A DNA stretch of 64,000 bases from Atriophallophorus winterbourni (lineage: Eukaryota > Platyhelminthes > Trematoda > Plagiorchiida > Microphallidae): contig JACCGJ010019061.1 of the NCBI GenBank assembly GCA_013407085.1, forward strand, positions 1-64,000. The letters are read 5' to 3'. Shown here in pieces: positions 23,529 to 36,069 of this stretch. The notes beneath the pieces were generated by a model. That model was not told the DNA's origin. It did no database searches and worked only from the letters and a program-made list of their open reading frames with translations. The position numbers and the translations under genes were made by a program. Every line of letters begins with the position of its first letter. The first letter of the stretch is position 1.

Positions 23529-23737
23529 ACGTCATTCTGATGCTGGCGCTAATGTTGCCGCAAATAATTGCACTCCGCAAGTTTCCTAACGTCAAGGCGG
23601 TCCAGAATGGAACCACCGATCCTGGTTTGGTCCTGCTCTACTACGCGGTTGTGGCGCTATGGATAGTTGCTGTGAACTTCATTATTTGGGTTCTAATATT
23701 ATTGGGCTATATTTTGTTTTCGAAATTTAGGCACTGA
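23529..23737 (+). CDS. small membrane protein, paralog 3 (terminal exon)
   Basis: An unrecognised family. After ttgatttgcag the exon starts with two bases of a split codon, like paralogs 1 and 2. It reads VILMLALMLPQIIALRKFPN (hydrophobic N-terminus), VKAVQNGTTDPGLVL with an NGT sequon, then LYYAVVALWIVAVNFIIWVL and ILLGYILFSKFRH with TGA at 23,735-23,737. The helix core YYAV(I/V)ALWI.A(V/I)N matches both other copies, while the rest has diverged. The ATG at 23,540 could also be an internal start. A possible poly(A) signal, aataaa, lies near 24,167. Confidence 0.7.
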
Positions 23738-24904
23738 GAATATTCAATCTTGTATGACATGAAGTGAATACATGCGCCTTGCAATTATCATGACTTCTGT
23801 ATTTGCTTTACTGGTAAAATGCTAGCAAGTGAATAGTAATTAAGCCATGAATTTTACCACTCGATCGCAAATTGGACGTGTGAACTTCAAATCGCTGTGA
23901 TCTTCCTGCATACGTGTAAATTTATTAGATCCATCGCTTGTTCCGTGTTTTGAGAGCGAGATGTTTCTATACAAACCATTTCACAAGGTTGAGGTTTTCG
24001 ACTATACCATGTTTCACATCATTTGATCTGTGAAACATTGAAATGCTCAAGAAGTTATATAAATGCGGAAAATATCCTGGCAACGAAGCGCGAAGATCAG
24101 CGTGATGTATAGCGCGAGTGTGGAGATTTCCACTTTTTGCAACGCACACAAGAAGCGTTGATATTAAATAAAATTTAGTTTAGTGGCTTTATCACTCAAT
24201 TCGCTGGTTGGAAATGTGCCTTTGCTAGAGTTCCCCCATTCATTTAGGTCTTATTCTACATTTTCAGAACCTCGAGAGCTAGGTCGATGGTCCAAAAGAG
24301 TGGGTACCTGTATATTCGAGCCACCCTTTGTCTTATATGTAACTAATTTGAGGTTTCACTAGTGTGGGTGTGTTAGACAAGAAAATCACACAAGGATCAC
24401 GAAAGCCATGTTGAAACAAACGTAACTTAGGCTCTTGGTGATGTTAAAATGTTAAAAGAATTATCACACAATTACTGAGGTGTGAAAATCTCCATGAGAT
24501 GATTTGGATGAAACGAGGTGATTTATTTTTGGAATTTCAATGAAATTAAACGCTTATATCGGTCTAACAATAATTCAGCTTCATGAAAATGAATAGTGAT
24601 AATTTCTTTTGCAAACAATTGATGAAAACGGGGACAATTTCGACTTTGACTTATACGGATAATTTTAGCGTTTGATCTGCGATAGGAAATTGCAACAACA
24701 GCTGAGAGTACTGACTATATTGCTGCCTAGGTCTATGTCGACATCTTGGTCTGAGTTTTGAATGTGTGCCGAAGAAGAAGAACAAAATGGCTTTGTTCCT
24801 GTACACGACTTTTCAGCAATAATCTTTATTTAAACGCAAAAAATAATTTTCCAAAAGCAATGTGAGAGTGAGGATTCAATGTTAAAATTCACACTGTCCT
24901 CAGA

Positions 24905-26735
24905 TGAAGAAGGACGAAATCTACGAAGAATTTCATTTTCTTTTAATGAAAGCACGCAAAGGCGATATAGTAGTGCTTGTCGGCGATTTTAATGCCCGAG
25001 TTGGATGTATAGCGCATTCTGAGCGCTTCTTTTGGAGGGGAGTATGGAATGTCAGATGACCGAACATACAACGGAGAGAGATTGTTGTCCCTCTGTGATA
25101 ACCACCGTCTCTTCATCCCCCACAAATTTTCGACATTCCGAGCGCCATCTAGCTACCTGGCGATCCCCGTCACAACGTACTTTGTCGCAGCTTGGCCATA
25201 TTGCGATAAGCTACAGGTGGCGAGGTAGTGTCAAAAACTGCAAATCGTACTGGAGCACCAGTGTAGATTCTGATCACGCTTTAGTATGCGCAACAATCAA
25301 CCTTAAATTCGGAGGTAAACCCAAATTAGACAAACGCTTTATCGCTGCCTGAAGTAAAAGCCAGATTTTGAGATACCCTATCGCCTTTCCTTTCAAAAAA
25401 GGCCGGTCGAGCTGGATCGTCATTGGCACTACTTTAAGCAAGCACTCCACGACTCGGCTACAGAATGCTGCAAACCGTCACACCGCTGGATCTCTGCTGA
25501 GTCCCTCACGCTACTCGAACAGCGCCGTGACGTACCGAGTGGTTTAGAGTATTAAGACGATCGGAAGCGTCTTAGACTCGTAATCAAAGATAGTCTGAGG
25601 CGTGACCGTGAGATTTGGTGAAAAAACGCGCCTCGGAGATGGAAAGAGTGTCAGCTATGGGCAACATGTGAAGACTACCAATTGATTCGTCTGTGGTCAT
25701 AAGCCGCAAGGCCTGAGCGAAATCATCCTCGAGGTTGATGGCTCGAGCACTACGAGCTTTCATTGAGATTTAGAAAGATAGAGATAATATTTCACTGAGC
25801 AGTTTAATCAGCCTTTCAATGCCATTCAACACTACTACGGGTGTAAGACGAAGCTGTCCAATCTCCCCGTTCTTGTTCAACTTCCCCATCGAAGACGTGG
25901 ATTATGCGGATGATATTGCCTAACTGGGCGAAGCCCCAGCATTTATCCAACAAGCCTTGGATATGATGGCAATTGAGTCATCTATGTATGGGCTCTTCTT
26001 TTCACCAAGCAAGTGCAAAGTGCTCCTTCAGGATTGGTCTGGTAAACTGCCAAATTTTGCGATGAATGATCTGGTGCTCGATCATGTTGAGCAGTTCAAA
26101 TACCTAGGAATAATGGTGGTTGCTGGGTGTCGGATAGAGAAGGAAATCACGTCTAGAATTGCTTAGGACAGATTGACATTCACTAAACGTAAGTGCCTTT
26201 GTAAGAGACGTGATTTGAGCTTGGGGCTGAAAGGAAGAATATATTGTACCTCGGTAAGGAGAGTGTTGCTATACGGGAGGGAGTTTCGGACAGTTCGCGC
26301 AGATGATGTCTTGAGGCTTGAGGTCTTCGGCCAACGTTGTCTGCGAAGGATCGCTCAAGTTCGGTGGCAACGCCACATTTGCAACTCTCAGGGCAGGCGC
26401 CGCGTCTTAGGAAGCAACGACACTGGCCTTCAGACAGCCATTAACCGACGTCGTCTCCACTGGGGCACGTCCTGTGAATGAAACCCGAACGGTTACTACA
26501 CCGAGCGCTTTATGCGTCAGCTGGTACAGACTGGAAAAAAGTGCCTGGTGATCAACCACTAACTTGGAAGAGTGGCTTGAAAAGGCTCACTTCTGGTTTA
26601 GCCAAGGTTGGACGAGCGCGTTTGCCTGGATGGGGCGCAAGAGAAGGTGAGAGTGTTTGGCTCGACACATTGGCAACGATGGCAATGAATCGATATCAAT
26701 GGAAAAAGTGCATCATCTCTATTCTTCCCTGACAT
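24905..26735 (+). mobile_element. RTE-like LINE with internal deletion in the RT
   Basis: An APE endonuclease tail opens the element: KGDIVVLVGDFNARVGC (24,955-25,010), then HIAISYRWRGSVKNCKSYWS and SDHALVCATINLKFGGKPK (25,195-25,325). Between about 25,340 and 25,900 the RT is shortened and full of stops. Then come DVDYADDIA (about 25,893), VEQFKYLGIMVVAGCRIEKE, RRDLSLGLKGRIYCTSVRRV with LLYGREFRTVRADDVLRLEV, and a C-terminal tail to 26,730. The motif order is that of RTE ORF2. It is inactive. Confidence 0.75.
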
Positions 26736-26918
26736 TCTTTCTACCGGTCATAAGAAAAAAATCAATAAAAACGACGTGTGTAAATGGAAAAAACAATTCA
26801 CATTTCTTTTCTCACTGTTTCCTATCCTTTTTGTACATTTCATTGTTTCTGTTGAACGGCAAAATATGTGTATCAGGTTGTGCATATATATCGCACAAGC
26901 TTCCTTCTCGATCGCGTG

Positions 26919-29090
26919 CTAATAACGCTCACTTGGAGAGAGGTTGCGAGAGAAGAAAGCCGACGGACGTCCGTTTTGGCTGAGAGTAGCAGATATTGCT
27001 ACATCGACAACGAGAGGTACGTCACGATCAACTGGGGAAAGGGATGCCTGCACTAATTCAGATTTTAGGGATTCGTAAGCGCTCAAAGCTTTTCCGGACA
27101 GTAGGAAGATTTTATGTTGAACCAGCGGATGATTTTTGTCAGAGAACTGGGAGAACCGTTGAGAATAATAAGAGAACATCCCGGTTATTCTTTGTTGTGC
27201 TTTTGCATCACAGGGTGGAGGCAGCCTGAGTACGGCATCAACTCGTTCAGGGTCTGGTTTCACATTTCCAGCGGATAACTCATAACCGATAAATTTAACG
27301 CGCTCAACGGAAAAGGTACATTTGTTGCGATTCAAAGTAAGCTCATATTTCTCCACTACTTGCACAAATTTGCTCGAGTTAACATCATGATCATGCTTAT
27401 CTTTCGCATAGAGGGTTATGTTATCAACGTAGACATACGTTCCTCGCAGATATTCCTTGCGTAATAACTCGTCCATGGTCCGCTGGAAGCATGCAACTCC
27501 GTTAGTTACGCCAAATAGAATACGCCGGAAATAGTAGAGGTTAACACATGCTTCAAATGCAGTGTACTGGCACTCATTCTCCTTTACAGGAATTTGGTGA
27601 TATGCGCTGTGCAAGTCTAAGGTGCTAAAAAGACCAAACTGTGAAATCTTTTCGATCATGTCATTGATTCGCGGCAGAGGGTAGGTGTCCAGATATGTGA
27701 ATCGGTTGATAGTCTGGCTATATTCAATAACCATACGTTTCTTCTGTCGTTCATTTGTTGTGACCAACCTAGGCACGAAAAGGGTTCGATTATTCCCTCA
27801 TTCAATAACTTGTCAACTTCAGCTCGAATGAAAATCTCGTCGTTATGATTGTATCTTCTGGACTTGGTGCATATCGGACGACATGATGGGTCCAGATGAG
27901 GGGGAAGTGGGACAGGAGTCAATGTACTAACGGATAAACTACTCAAAGAAAACGGAGCTTGGATTCCTTCGAACGGCATTTCAACTGCTCGATGGCGCTG
28001 AAGAAAATCATGTCCCAGAAACACATCGGCACATAAATCAGGAAGGATAGAAAGTTTCACATTGTTGTAAAGAGTACTTTTGTGGACGAGGGATACAAAA
28101 CAATGACCCTTCGTATTGCTTATCATCGACGTAGAAGCCAACACAATTTGGTTTTTAGATTCCAGGATAGGCCAACTGTTTCGACAGACGATACTTTCGG
28201 AGATGTAAATGTCAGAGCTTACCGTGTACCAGCGATTGTAAAGCAATACCTTTGACGACAACTCCGGTAAATGCTTTCTTAGGACTGGCCGGCGCAGCAG
28301 CGTCGATAATCGTGGAGGTGAGAATAGGAATTACCGAGACAATGTGTTTTGCCTTGTTTGTAGAACGGCATACTTTGTGGAAATGACCTGTCTTGTCACG
28401 TGATTTGCACTCCGCATTCTTCGCGAGAATTTCGAGCGTGGATGTCGATCGCAACCGCAAAAGAAACAACTGGAACGTGTGGTAGCCAGAGTTGTCTCAG
28501 AACTGAAAGGAGTTGAATCGGTAGTGGCGTGAGACGCATCGATTGCAGCAGCACCGTAATTACTAGGTGCAGGCTGAATAAACGAATGAGATTGTCGTTA
28601 GGCTAAATCGAGGGCCTTTTCCTGGTCGAAAGGAGTTTTTACATCCAGTGTCTTGTTTTCTAACAAACTCTGACGAATGGCGTTAGACATAAGCCAGCAT
28701 CTTGTTGATTTTGTTCAGCACTAACGACTTTAAAGTTACAATACTTTGCAAAATTACGTAGTTTCTGCATGAACTGGTCAAGAGTTTCATTGCGATTTTG
28801 TTTACACGTGGCAAGGATATGTCTCGAGAATATCTCGGTTTTAGGCTGAACATAAAGAGAATTCAAGGTACAGATGGCTAAATCGTAGTCAGTGCTTTAG
28901 GAAATGAGTTTATAGACAGCAGGCGACAGGAAATGGATAAGAGTCTTCAGTTTGTATGGTTTGAAAGAGTCAATTGTATCGAGGAAATTCGTAACGGTCA
29001 AAAATCAGTGTTCCCATAAATCGGTAGCATCTGCAGCGTTGGAGTCGGTAGCGAAACGTTCAGGACGGAGTAAACGATCCACTTTCTAGT
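26919..29090 (-). mobile_element. Ty3/gypsy retrotransposon, gag-protease-RT, truncated
   Basis: On the minus strand: gag-like NRNETLDQFMQKLRNFAKYC (about 28,800), a zinc-knuckle remnant CKSRDKTGHFHKVC (about 28,410), and a protease region SSDIYISESIV and ADVFLGHDFLQRH (28,225-28,005). RT follows: LDTYPLPRINDMIEKISQFG, FSTLDLHSAYHQIPVKE, LFGVTNGVACFQRTMDELL, with the active-site motif YVYVDNITLYA (YVDN instead of YVDD), and LNRNKCTFSVERVKFIGYEL. It ends in RNase H (LSQNGRPSAFFSRNLSPSER). There is no integrase and no LTR pair. A frameshift near 27,740 splits protease and RT. Confidence 0.8.
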
Positions 29091-29284
29091 TGAATAAATT
29101 GTAACGAGATTCTGAGATTATCAGAACACAAAGGAACGTTGAGAAGATAACGCCTGATTGAAAAGCTTTAATCAACGACAAAACTCGAGTATGAGCTATA
29201 ACAAAAAGAAAAAGGTTAGATGAGTAATACGGTAAATAAGCGTGTACACAATAAAAGGAATTTCAAACAACACGACAGTTACTA

Positions 29285-30830
29285 ATGGCAACGACTGCTC
29301 CTGGCACACTTGTTAGTCGCTTCCTGTATCTTTACGATGCTTCGAATAAACTCAACTTCCTCGTAGACACCGGCGTTGAGATTATCTTTATACCACCTAC
29401 GTCCACCAGGCATCACACTGCAGGCGTCTAACGATTCGAAAATCTTGGCTTGTGAGACAGTTCTGAAAATTGATCTCGGACTCAGACGTGCATTTCCCTT
29501 CGTGTTTCTGATAGCCGATGTTCAAAAGCCTATAATCAGTATCGACTTCCTGAAGAATTACGGTCTTATAGTCGATCTTCAAAACTGACGACTACACGAC
29601 AAAACCAAGTCACTCAACGTGTCCGGAAAAATCTGTTTCGCGAGCTCACCTAGTCTTCGCATTTTTGTCCCTAAAAATGCCACATATAGCTATATCTTGC
29701 GTGATTTTCCCACATTAACACGCCTATCGTCATACACGGAGAGACTCACCTACGATGGTCAGCATCACACCGTCACTAAAGGCCCTCCAGTTTTTGCTAA
29801 AGCTCGTAGGCTACCACCTGAGAAGCTAAAAGCGGTAAAACGTGAATTCGAGCATATGGCAGCACTAGATGTAATTGGACCGTCCACTAGTCTGTGGGCA
29901 TCGCCATTACACATGGTCGCCAAGAAGAACGGAGAATGGAGACCTTGCGAAGATTACCGTGCATTGAATAGCAATACATCTTATCGCTACCCTATTTAGC
30001 ACATTCACGATTTTTCGCCAAGCCTAGACGGCAAATCAGTTTTCTCCATCAGATGTTCATGGCCCCTGACGATATTGCTAAGACTGGTGTAATAACGCCA
30101 TTTGGTCATACCGAATTCCACCGCGTGCCCATTGGTTTGCGTAACGCAGCACAGTGTTATCAAAGATTCATGGATCAGGTTCTTCGTGGTCTTGATTTCG
30201 TCTTTGTGTATATCGACGACGTACAAGTCGATAGTTCATAACACGACGAGCATGTACGACACCTCCGCGTTTTACCTAATAAAGCGTTGCCATCAATCCC
30301 GAAAAATGCGTTTTTGGTCAGTCGACAATTGATTTTCTTGGCCATATGATTGACAGTAATGGAATAAGCCTGTTGCCGGAAAGGACGCGGTCTATCCTAG
30401 AATATCGAATTCCACAGTCCAATCACGTAAATATTCAAACATTGTCCATTTTCTCGCGGAAGTTGCAACCAGCCCAGTCTAGGAATAGCACTTTTGGAAG
30501 CGAACTCCTCGCCATCTGCCTATTTGTTAAACACTTTCGTCACTTATACGATGGACGTACCTTTGCTGTCTTAGCTGATCACAAACCAATCGTATATGCC
30601 TCCCGTTCTCCGACAAATCGACACTCTCCAAGAGAAATCCGTCAACTTGACTTCATAGCGCAATTTACCACAGATATTAGACACATTGATGGTGACCGTA
30701 ACATTGTCGCTGATGCATTATCACGCTATTCTATCCAACAGAATAGCAACTCACTACTCGACCGCAGAGAACTGGCCAGTCACCAAGAAAACGACCATGA
30801 ATATGCCGAAATTGTCGCTAATAAGTCATA
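29285..30830 (+). mobile_element. Ty3/gypsy retrotransposon fragment (CsRn1-like), decayed
   Basis: The protease has FLVDTGVEIIFIPP (DTG active site, about 29,355), then FPFVFLIADVQKPIISIDFL. RT pieces are PPVFAKARRLPPEKLKAVKR, SLWASPLHMVAKKNGEWRPC, EDYRALN, PFGHTEFHRVPIGLRNAAQC and FVFVYIDDVQV with an intact YIDD at about 30,210. RNase H has STFGSELLAICLFVKHFRHL, ADHKPIVYA and HIDGDRNIVADALSR. A piece between the RT thumb and RNase H is deleted (near 30,450) and the frame changes several times. The protein pattern resembles CsRn1-type gypsy elements of flukes. No LTRs or integrase were found. Confidence 0.8.
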
Positions 30831-30904
30831 AAATTTGCCATTTGGCCGCCGCTTGATTGGGTTGCCAAATTCCACAGTGATATATCGACTGGAAAGCCGA
30901 GACG

Positions 30905-31545
30905 TTTCGTCTAGCAATTATATGCCGGAAGATTTTCGATCACTTTCATGGATTGTCACATCCGAACATTACCTCGACGGTAAAACTTATAACAAAACGT
31001 TTCATCTCGGCGATTACTCCACAAATGTTTCGCATTCATTATTCCACATACGTGAGACCAGTTTTGGAATATGGTTTGCCAGCAACCTATCCACAAACTA
31101 TGGAGAACGTGACCAGCTGAAAAAAGTAGAGCGGCGGGCGACGAAAAGATTGCTAGTATTGAAATCAATTCCTTTTGTGGAGAGAGTTCAACGCCTCAAC
31201 CTCATGTCGCTCAGTATTTGGCGTGTGCGCTACGACTTGCTGCGAACTCGTCGCATATTACTGGGAGCTTATGATGACGATCTGCGCGAGGTTTTCCTTC
31301 TCGTGGCGGGCTTAAAAACTTGTGGCCATGCTCTAAAGCTTCAAAAGCAAAAGGCTACGCCTTACACAAGAATTCACCCTCTTAACAAGAATTGTTACCT
31401 TGTAGAATGCGCTTTCGGAAGAGGTTATTGCAGCAAGATCTGAAAACCAATTTATGCAACTAGTGGATAAGGTACTGCCTGTAATCATGGCGAAGCTGTA
31501 CAACACTGGACAGGATTTCTTCAACTGAGGTTCTCCTGGACTATG
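30905..31545 (+). mobile_element. CR1-like LINE, 3' coding fragment
   Basis: The frame 30,835-31,443 reads, from about 30,930, a LINE C-terminal domain: SLSWIVTSEHYLDGKTYNK, NVSHSLFHIRETSFGIWFAS, LKKVERRATKRLLVLKSIPF and RVQRLNLMSLSIWRVRYDLL. This is the connector after the RT palm in CR1/jockey elements (LGV.VT... LE.VQRRATK.I). It is a different family from the element at 15,965. It abuts the gypsy RNase H, so it probably inserted into or next to it. Confidence 0.65.
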
Positions 31546-31835
31546 TCGCTGATAGAAAGAGATGCGGCTTACAAGGACTTGACCCTCTGTCGTCTATCAA
31601 GAAGTAGATTTTGCACAACATGCAACACGAAATTTGTCACTAAGCAAAACAATATGACTTGCCAGATCAGCAAAATCCACCGACACACCCATGTTTTTCC
31701 CAGTATATTTTTTTAAATTCCCTGATTTTTCCCAGGTTCATAGCGAGTCCTCAGTTAAGAAAAATCCATATCAAACTGTGCGCATTTTAATTTGTACTGC
31801 TAATTTAGCACATTAAAACACTACGCCTTTCGGGT

Positions 31836-32178
31836 CAGTTCAGTTCAGTTTGCACAGGACAGTAAGTAGATAACAAGACAATTGACCGTCCAGAAATTAT
31901 TTCGGTGGTAAGCTGTAAGCAAGTACCCTCCAATGACAAAAAGACTTTTTATCCTTTTGAAATCGTCAGCTACCACGATGACAAGATATTATTAGTATCA
32001 GTACCAGTATCTTTCAGATGTGTGCTTGAAAACGCCCGCCACTATCCAGATTGATTCATAAGAAGCACAGGCGTGTGTACCTGTGAATGGAATTGTATTT
32101 GGTGATCACCGCTATATAACCGATGCTGTTGAAAAAAAGCAGTTTTCCTTCACCAGCACCGTGAGAGGTCAGTTTAAG
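31836..32178 (+). repeat. dispersed SINE-like repeat family C, copy 1
   Basis: It begins ttcagttcagtttgcacagg and ends cagttttccttcaccagcac plus cgtgagag. A diverged copy at 59,685-59,935 keeps the same order: cagttcagttgat, a middle part with tcggtgg.aagct..aa, and the end ttctcttcaccaagccgatg. About 250-340 bp, no ORF, no visible target duplication. SINE-like is inference only. Confidence 0.45.
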
Positions 32179-32964
32179 AAGAATCATGTATAAAAAACAG
32201 AAAAATCTAGCATTTACTTTCTTTATGGAATAAATCTTAAAAAGGTGATCTACCTAAGCTTTTATAGTAATTAGCGAGAGCACTTAGGAACTAAATTACC
32301 CCCAGTTGTGGTCAAATCCTTGCTTGAAACCCACCATTTTTAGGCTGAAAACGTGCTTCCGGTGTATGTGGTGATTCACCGTTTAGCATGTTTCCAATTT
32401 GTACACAAGCATTCGCTTTTGGCGTTGTTTGATTAATTCCTATGTCTAGCTCACATCGCTTCATAAAGATGTTTATTGAATCACCTCGGGTTCCCATATC
32501 GGGAATTAGGGTAAATAAGTCGTTCATTAGAACACAAATTATCTTCTTAAAATGTGAAAGTTTTCAATTAAGTCACCTCTTAAAATACGTCGCTTACGTG
32601 AGAAAATAACGATAGACTTCAGGCGTGCAGCGTAAGGTTTCCCTTGCTGATCGTCAATTATTCAAATTGCGATACGCTGTACGCTTTCAAGTCAAACGAT
32701 GTACTTCTTGTAGTGCGAGCACCACGCCTGAATACCATATTCAAGATACCTCTCAACTGATCTCTTGTAAAGTGGCAGGAATACATCAGGTCTTCTGCTC
32801 GACAGCACTGATTTCAGATGAAAAAGAAACTTGCGTGCACACTCAGCTGACTCGGCACATTAGTCCTCCCATTTGAAGTCATCCCTAAACAGTAATCGAA
32901 AATTCTTAACACACTGTGCGGCGTTAACGCTAGGAGAATTTTTCGACACCTTGGCAGAACTGTT

Positions 32965-34800
32965 TTCAACCCGAGTTCAAGGTAATTCAAGGTAATTCAA
33001 GGTTTTTAATGGTCTAAAAAGCAACAAGCTTAACAACAACCATAGGATGGTAAAAATTGAAATTTAATTGTATAAACAATATAAGAACATAGATTAAACA
33101 GTATATAAGTGTTCTGGAAACGAATAATGCAATAAAAATTCGTCTAATTTCGTTTTAAAGTCATGCAAGCTAGTGGCGTGAGCAACGGTTGAAGGTAAAC
33201 TGTTCCAAGTAAAACAGACACGGACAGAGTAAAAAATACCTTCTACAGTTCAGGCGGGAATAGGGTACGACCAGCACATATTCATGGGTCCGATAATTCC
33301 TCGTATCCCTTCGCGTGAATAAATCCTGTAAGGGATGGTTCTGGGTATGGAATGTTTTGTAAAGTAAGATAAGGTCTCCTCTGATTCGTCGATAGGGGAA
33401 ATCGAACAGATTCAGTTGAGCTCTCCTTTCTTTATATGGTTTGTTTCGGATGCTGAGAACTAGTTTCGTTGAGCGGTGATAGATTCGCTGAATAAGTTCC
33501 ACACAAGTTGACAAGAGTTGGCTCTTGGTAAGGTTCAGTGGAACGCCCCTCTTGTATGACCAGTTTATGACCTGGGCAGGTACCTGCATCAATGTATCTT
33601 CATCCGTTTGTCTAATGAACTCCACATCATTCACAAAAATGAATGGGCACTTCATAGCAGACGACAAGTCATCAATAAAATTATGTGGAATAGAAGAGGA
33701 CTGAGTACGGAACCTTGAGGTATCAAACTGATCACGTCGGTTTGGATATAAATTATAAATCCCACCTGAATTCTGAATGCCTTACCTGTAAGAGCTGCTT
33801 TTATCTAATCAATTATACTACCCCATCTATCTTTTGCGGCTAGCTTGATTTCTAGAAAGCGGTGACTCACGGAATTGAATGCATTGCTAGGATCTACGTA
33901 GATGGATTCGACTGGCTTCCCTTCGATCAGCCTTTTAGTGCCAGTATTAAGAAAACTATGAAGATTATTCCGGCCTGTATTAACAGTACGAAATCCATGT
34001 TGATTTACACTTAGTAGAGAATGCCGACAAAGATGCTGACAGATTTTCCACGCTATAGTTTTTCCAATACTTTCTAGACATGCTAGTCTGGCTGTCAGAC
34101 CTATAGTTACCAAGAGCTGACCGGCAACCACCGTGGTGTATTAGCACTATTATAGCTATTTTGCTCACTAGAAACCACTCCCAGGTGCAAGCATGAATTG
34201 ATGAGCTTGCACAACGATTCTATAAGCACTGGAGCAAGATTCTTCAGCATAATTAAATGGATACCATCCGGTTCCTCAGCTCTGTTTTCGCGAACATGGT
34301 TCGGTGCGTTATACACCTCAGCCTCATTGAAGAACAACTCATTCAGTGCAGGGGCACCAGGTGGCATTCTAAGCGATCCAGACGGTGTATTTGAAGAATT
34401 ATCCCGTCGTTGAACTCTACTGAAAAACACAAGAATGAAGTCACCTAAGACAGGTCGGTATCAGCTACTTTTAGTCCTCCAGTTTTAAATCTCCAATACT
34501 ATCCCTCGTATTGACTTTTGATTGTGCGTAGCTTTGAAATCTTCTCGAAAAATATTTAGCATTCTTAGCTGAAGATAACTCGAAAACCTGTTCCAGCGAA
34601 CAGGCGTTCCGAGGGGCTTTGTAGCGACCCAAGAAACAGCAGTGAATAAGTGATTATATTCTCGCCCTAGGTGATCCCGTTCACGGATAGACCGACGGAA
34701 ATGAGAAATCCACCAGATCAGCCTATGAATTATGGATATTTCAGGTGTTCCTTTTTTTCTTTTATGTAACTTATATCTCAATTCCATCTCACTATTTGCT
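32965..34800 (-). mobile_element. CR1-like LINE, decayed copy
   Basis: Minus-strand pieces in order: KKGTPEISIIHRL (34,760), the N-terminal RT segment with VRENRAEEPDGIHLIMLKNL (34,300), LLSVNQHGFRTVNTGRNNLH (34,030), SIYVDPSNAFNSVSHRFLE (33,900), and the C-terminal domain ELIQRIYHRSTKLVLSIRNK and LNLFDFPYRRIRGDLILLYK (33,500-33,360), close to LNLFDYPRRRLRGDLILVYN in the element at 15,965. The 3' end has gctttttagaccattaaaa followed by two and a half copies of accttgaatt (33,012-32,980, minus strand). It is the same family as that element, but older. Confidence 0.75.
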
Positions 34801-36069
34801 TAATTTAAAAATGTTGTCATAGCACGCAGCTCCACTTTCAGAGAGAGCGAAAGCATACGTGTTGCGGCAGTGCTCCCGAAATTTATGTATACGCTATGTA
34901 ATTATCGGCCAATTTTTCTGGAGTACTCAAAAGCTTGTCAAACAAGCCATTTTGCATACCTGACACCAAACCATTTCTTTTTTTCTCAATGGATAACCTT
35001 GCATCACTGATTAATTGGAATTGTTTGACAACGTAACACGATCAGTAAATTCAAACTATGAATCATAGCTGTATTCATTATCCTTACATGAAATGGTTCC
35101 GAACATATTACTAGTCCCAAAATGATTTGTTGTTATTTTCACTGGAAACCTTTTTACGTGGTTCTGATCTTTCCACATTAGTCCCACCTTCTCATTAAAA
35201 ATAAAAGACTGCCCTCACGAACCCTGCCTATTTAGTTTTAGGCACATTACTTTCCTTAATTCATATAAGCGATATACTACGGGTCATAATACATTGCATG
35301 ATCTTCATATTGGCGGGCGATATGAGTGTCGTCATAGTGTATCGGGTGGGGTAGAGATGTCAGAAATGACAGCTGGCACAAACTTGGCCATTTATCTCAA
35401 CATTCGGGTTATTGATCCCACAACAACAACGTAACCCACCAAATTGCACGCCCGCACATCGACTGTGAAGTTAAACTGGCCAACGCTAATCGCGTTCACT
35501 CCTTGAAGCCCACAACATAAGAGAATGCATTTGGCCAAAAGCGTTTAGTACCCACAAGAACAAGAATAAAACACACGGGTATCTTATATAAGCAAAACAA
35601 ACAACCACAAAACTGATCCCCATCCACGTCAGTCCTGGTTGTCGCTTTGATCTGATATGTCAGTCGATTTCGTGCCAACCGGTACATTTCAAGCGCTCGC
35701 CACGCTAGGCTCGTTTGACCGACATTAACGAATTGCATATCGTTCGATGGCGGTTAACTTTTCCCATTCCCATGTTGTCACTCGAAGCATTCTAATGCAA
35801 TCATTTCGAAACCCGAAATATCACGAGTTCGCAATTGTCGTCCCAGGTCATTTCACCGCTTCCTGCTCTTGTGCTGTGCCCTTTAAAACGTCTTGTCATG
35901 GACGCCATGAAGCTCATTCATGACTATTCAAATTCGTTCACATTTTCTTTAACCGGTCGATAAATAGAATTGGCAACGACAGATTAATTGTCAGGACACT
36001 TTCGATTTTCGTTCACCAATGTGTCTTTGTTTTGTCACGTCTCATTGCGGCAGTCACTGGTAACAACTA

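Noticed and set aside
35440..35760. Possible second histone relic near the H4 pseudogene
   Set aside because: Both strands were read for H3, H2A and H2B motifs and none was convincing; a TATA-like tatataag at about 35,586 is not enough.
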